From Enterobacteriaceae bacterium (GTDB lineage: Bacteria > Pseudomonadota > Gammaproteobacteria > Enterobacterales > Enterobacteriaceae): a stretch of DNA of 6,207 nt. Below, one piece after another: positions 5,629-6,207 of this stretch. Below the pieces are notes generated by a model that was given only the letters and a program-made list of their open reading frames with translations, was not told the origin of the DNA and made no database searches. The translations under genes were made by a program, and so were the position numbers. Location of the stretch: NCBI GenBank assembly GCA_022712475.1, contig JALAGK010000141.1, forward strand, positions 1 to 6,207, in the 5' to 3' direction. Each line of letters begins with the position of its first letter. Positions within the stretch are counted from its first letter, which is position 1.

Positions 5629-6207
5629 ATGCCATTTCCTCGGGCAATTTTGGCTGCCAGTCTATAGGGGCTTCACTGCGTGCAAGCAAGTATTCATTGG
5701 TTTTTATAAAATGGCCGCAACCAAAGAAGCCACGATGTGCTGAGAGTGGAGACGGATGCGGTGCCTGCAATACGCAGTGTCGCTGGCGGTCAATAATGCG
5801 CCCTTTTTTCTGAGCATGTGCGCCCCACAACAGGAACACCACGCCTTCACAGTACTGGTTGATAATCTCTATAACTTTATCGGTAAACGTTTCCCAGCCA
5901 AGGCTGGCGTGGGAATGCGCCCGCCCGGCTTCTACAGTCAGTACGGTATTAAGCAGCATTACGCCCTGACGCGCCCAGTTTTCGAGATAGCCGTGATTTG
6001 GGCGAGTGAAGCCCGGCACGCTGCTCTCAAGCTCTTTATACATATTCAGCAGTGACGGTGGTGGCGCAATTCCAGGCAGGACGGAGAAAGAAAGGCCGTG
6101 CGCCTGACCTGGACCGTGATAAGGGTCCTGCCCCAGGATAACCACTTTCACATCACCAAGCTCCGTGTAGCGAAACGCGTTAAACACGTCTTTTTGGGGG
6201 GGGTAGA
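5627..6207 (-). CDS. ung: Uracil-DNA glycosylase (family 1 UDG), lacking the first 37 codons at the window edge
   Basis: Ung removes uracil from DNA arising by cytosine deamination or dUTP incorporation, the first step of base-excision repair. The minus-strand frame is open from the window edge to the TAA at 5629-5627 and holds 192 whole residues, beginning [18 protein letters not shown]. Aligned to E. coli Ung (229 residues) these are residues 38-229, with no length difference. Motifs are intact: the water-activating loop [13 protein letters not shown] (62-74, catalytic Asp64), LLNTVLTV, and the DNA-intercalation loop [13 protein letters not shown] (His187, Leu191). The start codon lies beyond the window, so an internal GTG at 6187 should not be taken as the start. 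An uninterrupted run of eight C then five A on the coding strand (6203-6191) falls in the Tyr-Pro-Pro-Gln-Lys codons and is in frame. Ung converges on yfiF, with 37 bp between their stop codons. Confidence 0.97.
   Translation of the reverse strand, partial: YPPQKDVFNAFRYTELGDVKVVILGQDPYHGPGQAHGLSFSVLPGIAPPPSLLNMYKELESSVPGFTRPNHGYLENWARQGVMLLNTVLTVEAGRAHSHASLGWETFTDKVIEIINQYCEGVVFLLWGAHAQKKGRIIDRQRHCVLQAPHPSPLSAHRGFFGCGHFIKTNEYLLARSEAPIDWQPKLPEEMA

Noticed and set aside
1..6207. Mobile element, defence system, CRISPR, tRNA or novel gene cluster
   Set aside because: All six genes are conserved enteric core genes in their usual order, intergenic gaps are short, and no terminal repeats, target duplications or spaced repeats are visible.

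Overview
The window is core chromosome of an enteric gammaproteobacterium (Enterobacteriaceae, close to Escherichia, Salmonella, Citrobacter or Enterobacter; the genus cannot be fixed by eye). The call rests on six genes recognisable by protein sequence and standing in the E. coli K-12 order pssA - patZ(yfiQ) - tapT(yfiP) - trxC - yfiF - ung, with the same relative orientations and nearly the same lengths. There are no insertion sequences, tRNAs, rRNAs, CRISPR arrays, phage genes or broken genes.

Layout, left to right: (1) the N-terminal quarter of pssA on the minus strand, cut by the left edge; (2) a 110-bp gap with a good extended -10 promoter and a hairpin at the predicted 5' end of the pssA message; (3) a minus-strand run trxC -> tapT -> patZ (4330 down to 446) with gaps of 66 and 33 bp, which looks like a transcription unit or overlapping units; (4) a 224-bp divergent control region (4331-4554) with a sigma-70-like promoter for trxC, a candidate OxyR site directly upstream of its -35, a 10-bp palindrome in the promoter spacer, and a stable hairpin just before the yfiF ribosome binding site; (5) yfiF on the plus strand; (6) a bidirectional terminator; (7) ung on the minus strand, converging on yfiF and cut by the right edge at residue 38.

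The genes are mostly independent housekeeping functions: phosphatidylserine synthesis (pssA), protein lysine acetylation (patZ), tRNA acp3U47 modification (tapT), a zinc-binding thioredoxin of the oxidative-stress response (trxC), an orphan SPOUT RNA methyltransferase (yfiF) and uracil excision from DNA (ung). Two RNA-modification genes flank trxC.

I see no convincing undescribed system. What merits a second look is small in scale: the trxC control region, the unclear start of tapT, the two leader hairpins, the C8/A5 homopolymer in ung, the stop codon embedded in the terminator, and the unknown substrate of YfiF.
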